This document shows positions 63,508 to 64,000 of a stretch of 64,000 bases of DNA, in pieces. The position numbers were made by a program, and so were the translations under genes. The number at the start of each line of letters is the position of its first letter. The stretch's first letter is position 1. The stretch spans positions 62,001 to 126,000 of the forward strand of contig CANLHK010000010.1 of assembly GCA_947490615.1 (NCBI GenBank), written 5' to 3'. The stretch is from Planctomycetaceae bacterium (GTDB lineage Bacteria > Planctomycetota > Phycisphaerae > Phycisphaerales > SM1A02). A model generated the notes under the pieces. The model saw only the letters and a list, made by a program, of their open reading frames with translations, was not told the DNA's origin and made no database searches.

Positions 63508-64000
63508 GAGCGTCCTCCCTTGTGCGCCGCAACATCACCCGTGGTGATCATGCGAAACACATGATCCATGCGGTTCTTGGTGACCGAGCGCGGCGCGCGC
63601 GACTCCATTTCGCTTGGCGTGCCGTCGAACATGATCTGCCCTTGGTTGATGACGATCGCGCGGGTGCAGACCGCTTCGACCTCTTCAAGAATGTGCGTCG
63701 AGAGCACGATGGCGCGCTCACCGCCGAGCTCCTTGATGAGCTCGCGCACTTCAAACTTCTGGTTGGGATCGAGACCGTCGGTCGGTTCGTCCAGAATGAG
63801 AATGCCCGGGTCGTGCAGGAGTGCCTGCGCCAAACCAGTGCGGCGCTTGTAGCCCTTGCTGAGTGTCTCAAAGGCTTGCCGCCGAACGCTCTGCAGATTC
63901 ACGCGGCCGATCGATCGTTCGACGCGTTCCTTGACTTCGCGACCGCGAAAGCCGCGGGCGTGCGCGATGAACGCAAGAAACTCTTCGACGGTCATGTCGG
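63504..64000 (-). CDS. ABC transporter ATP-binding protein, GldA-like (5' end beyond window)
   Basis: The frame continues past the right edge; 165 codons are seen, lacking Walker A. Present are the signature LSKGYKRRTGLAQALLHDP, Walker B ILILDEPTDGLDP, the D-loop, and the switch His in LSTHILEEVEAV, then a C-terminal domain with VTKNRMDHVFRMIT. The internal Met at 63995 is not the true start. It is the first gene of the operon in view, overlapping the permease by ATGA. Confidence 0.9.
   Translation of the reverse strand, partial: DMTVEEFLAFIAHARGFRGREVKERVERSIGRVNLQSVRRQAFETLSKGYKRRTGLAQALLHDPGILILDEPTDGLDPNQKFEVRELIKELGGERAIVLSTHILEEVEAVCTRAIVINQGQIMFDGTPSEMESRAPRSVTKNRMDHVFRMITTGDVAAHKGGRS

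Overview
The window reads as chromosome of a high-GC planctomycete, most likely in or near the class Phycisphaerae. This is an inference from gene content, since no rRNA is present. Pointers are: large secreted proteins ending in dockerin-like EF-hand pairs; a PEP-CTERM-like C-terminal anchor; tandem prepilin-type proteins with an H-X11-DG motif; an ECF sigma factor next to a WD40-type Ser/Thr kinase; and a gldA/gldF/gldG/DUF4340 ABC operon. Many genes have a TAnnnT or CATACT box 6-10 nt before the start codon and no Shine-Dalgarno sequence, which suggests leaderless transcripts. Others (groS, prepilins, efflux genes, secreted proteins) have clear GGAG/AAGGAG sites.

Layout. 1-12.6 kb is mostly housekeeping: a TPR metallopeptidase running off the left edge, a LolA-like secreted protein, a RibB-RibA fusion with a degenerate RibA half overlapping an M42-type peptidase, argS, a GYF-domain membrane protein, upp, an orphan DNA methyltransferase, a PduO-type cobalamin adenosyltransferase, a lipoprotein and a glycosylasparaginase. 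13-21.5 kb is surface and secretion: two paralogous prepilin-type proteins separated by a strong terminator, then two very large secreted proteins (seven RCC1-like repeats plus a beta-helix; a LamG/MopE-like protein). 21.8-26.6 kb holds groL, a small unknown gene, groS, a receiver-like gene, a GAGCTC-rich intergenic region and asnS. 26.6-34.6 kb holds a Cys-rich secreted protein and a five-gene CzcCBA-type heavy-metal efflux operon bookended by two His-rich exported proteins. 34.7-42.8 kb has a small membrane protein, the sigma/kinase pair (the kinase reading frame breaks near its 3' end) and a heterodimeric ABC exporter. 42.8-52.7 kb has a glycosyltransferase, an FkbM methyltransferase, a thioredoxin-fold protein, tRNA-Pro(TGG), a two-domain VOC protein, two small GspG-like membrane proteins, a Tat amidase, a lone nuoA, an exported methyltransferase and an M28 peptidase with a PDZ domain. 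52.9-58.2 kb has full-length gcvP, followed by a 2.3-kb cassette of two secreted-protein genes bounded by a duplicated gcvP 3' end. 58.3-64 kb has a small unknown gene, a PEP-CTERM-like protein and the Gld-type ABC operon running off the right edge.

The most distinctive observations are: (1) the cassette bounded by a 76-bp near-perfect repeat of the gcvP 3' end; (2) the same promoter-like element, TTGACA-N17-GAGGAT, 83-85 bp before the first secreted gene of that cassette and before the unlinked Cys-rich secreted gene at 26.6 kb; (3) the leaderless-promoter pattern; (4) the His-rich bookends of the metal-efflux operon; and (5) the RibA-dead fusion. No CRISPR array, rRNA, recognisable transposase or integrase was seen.
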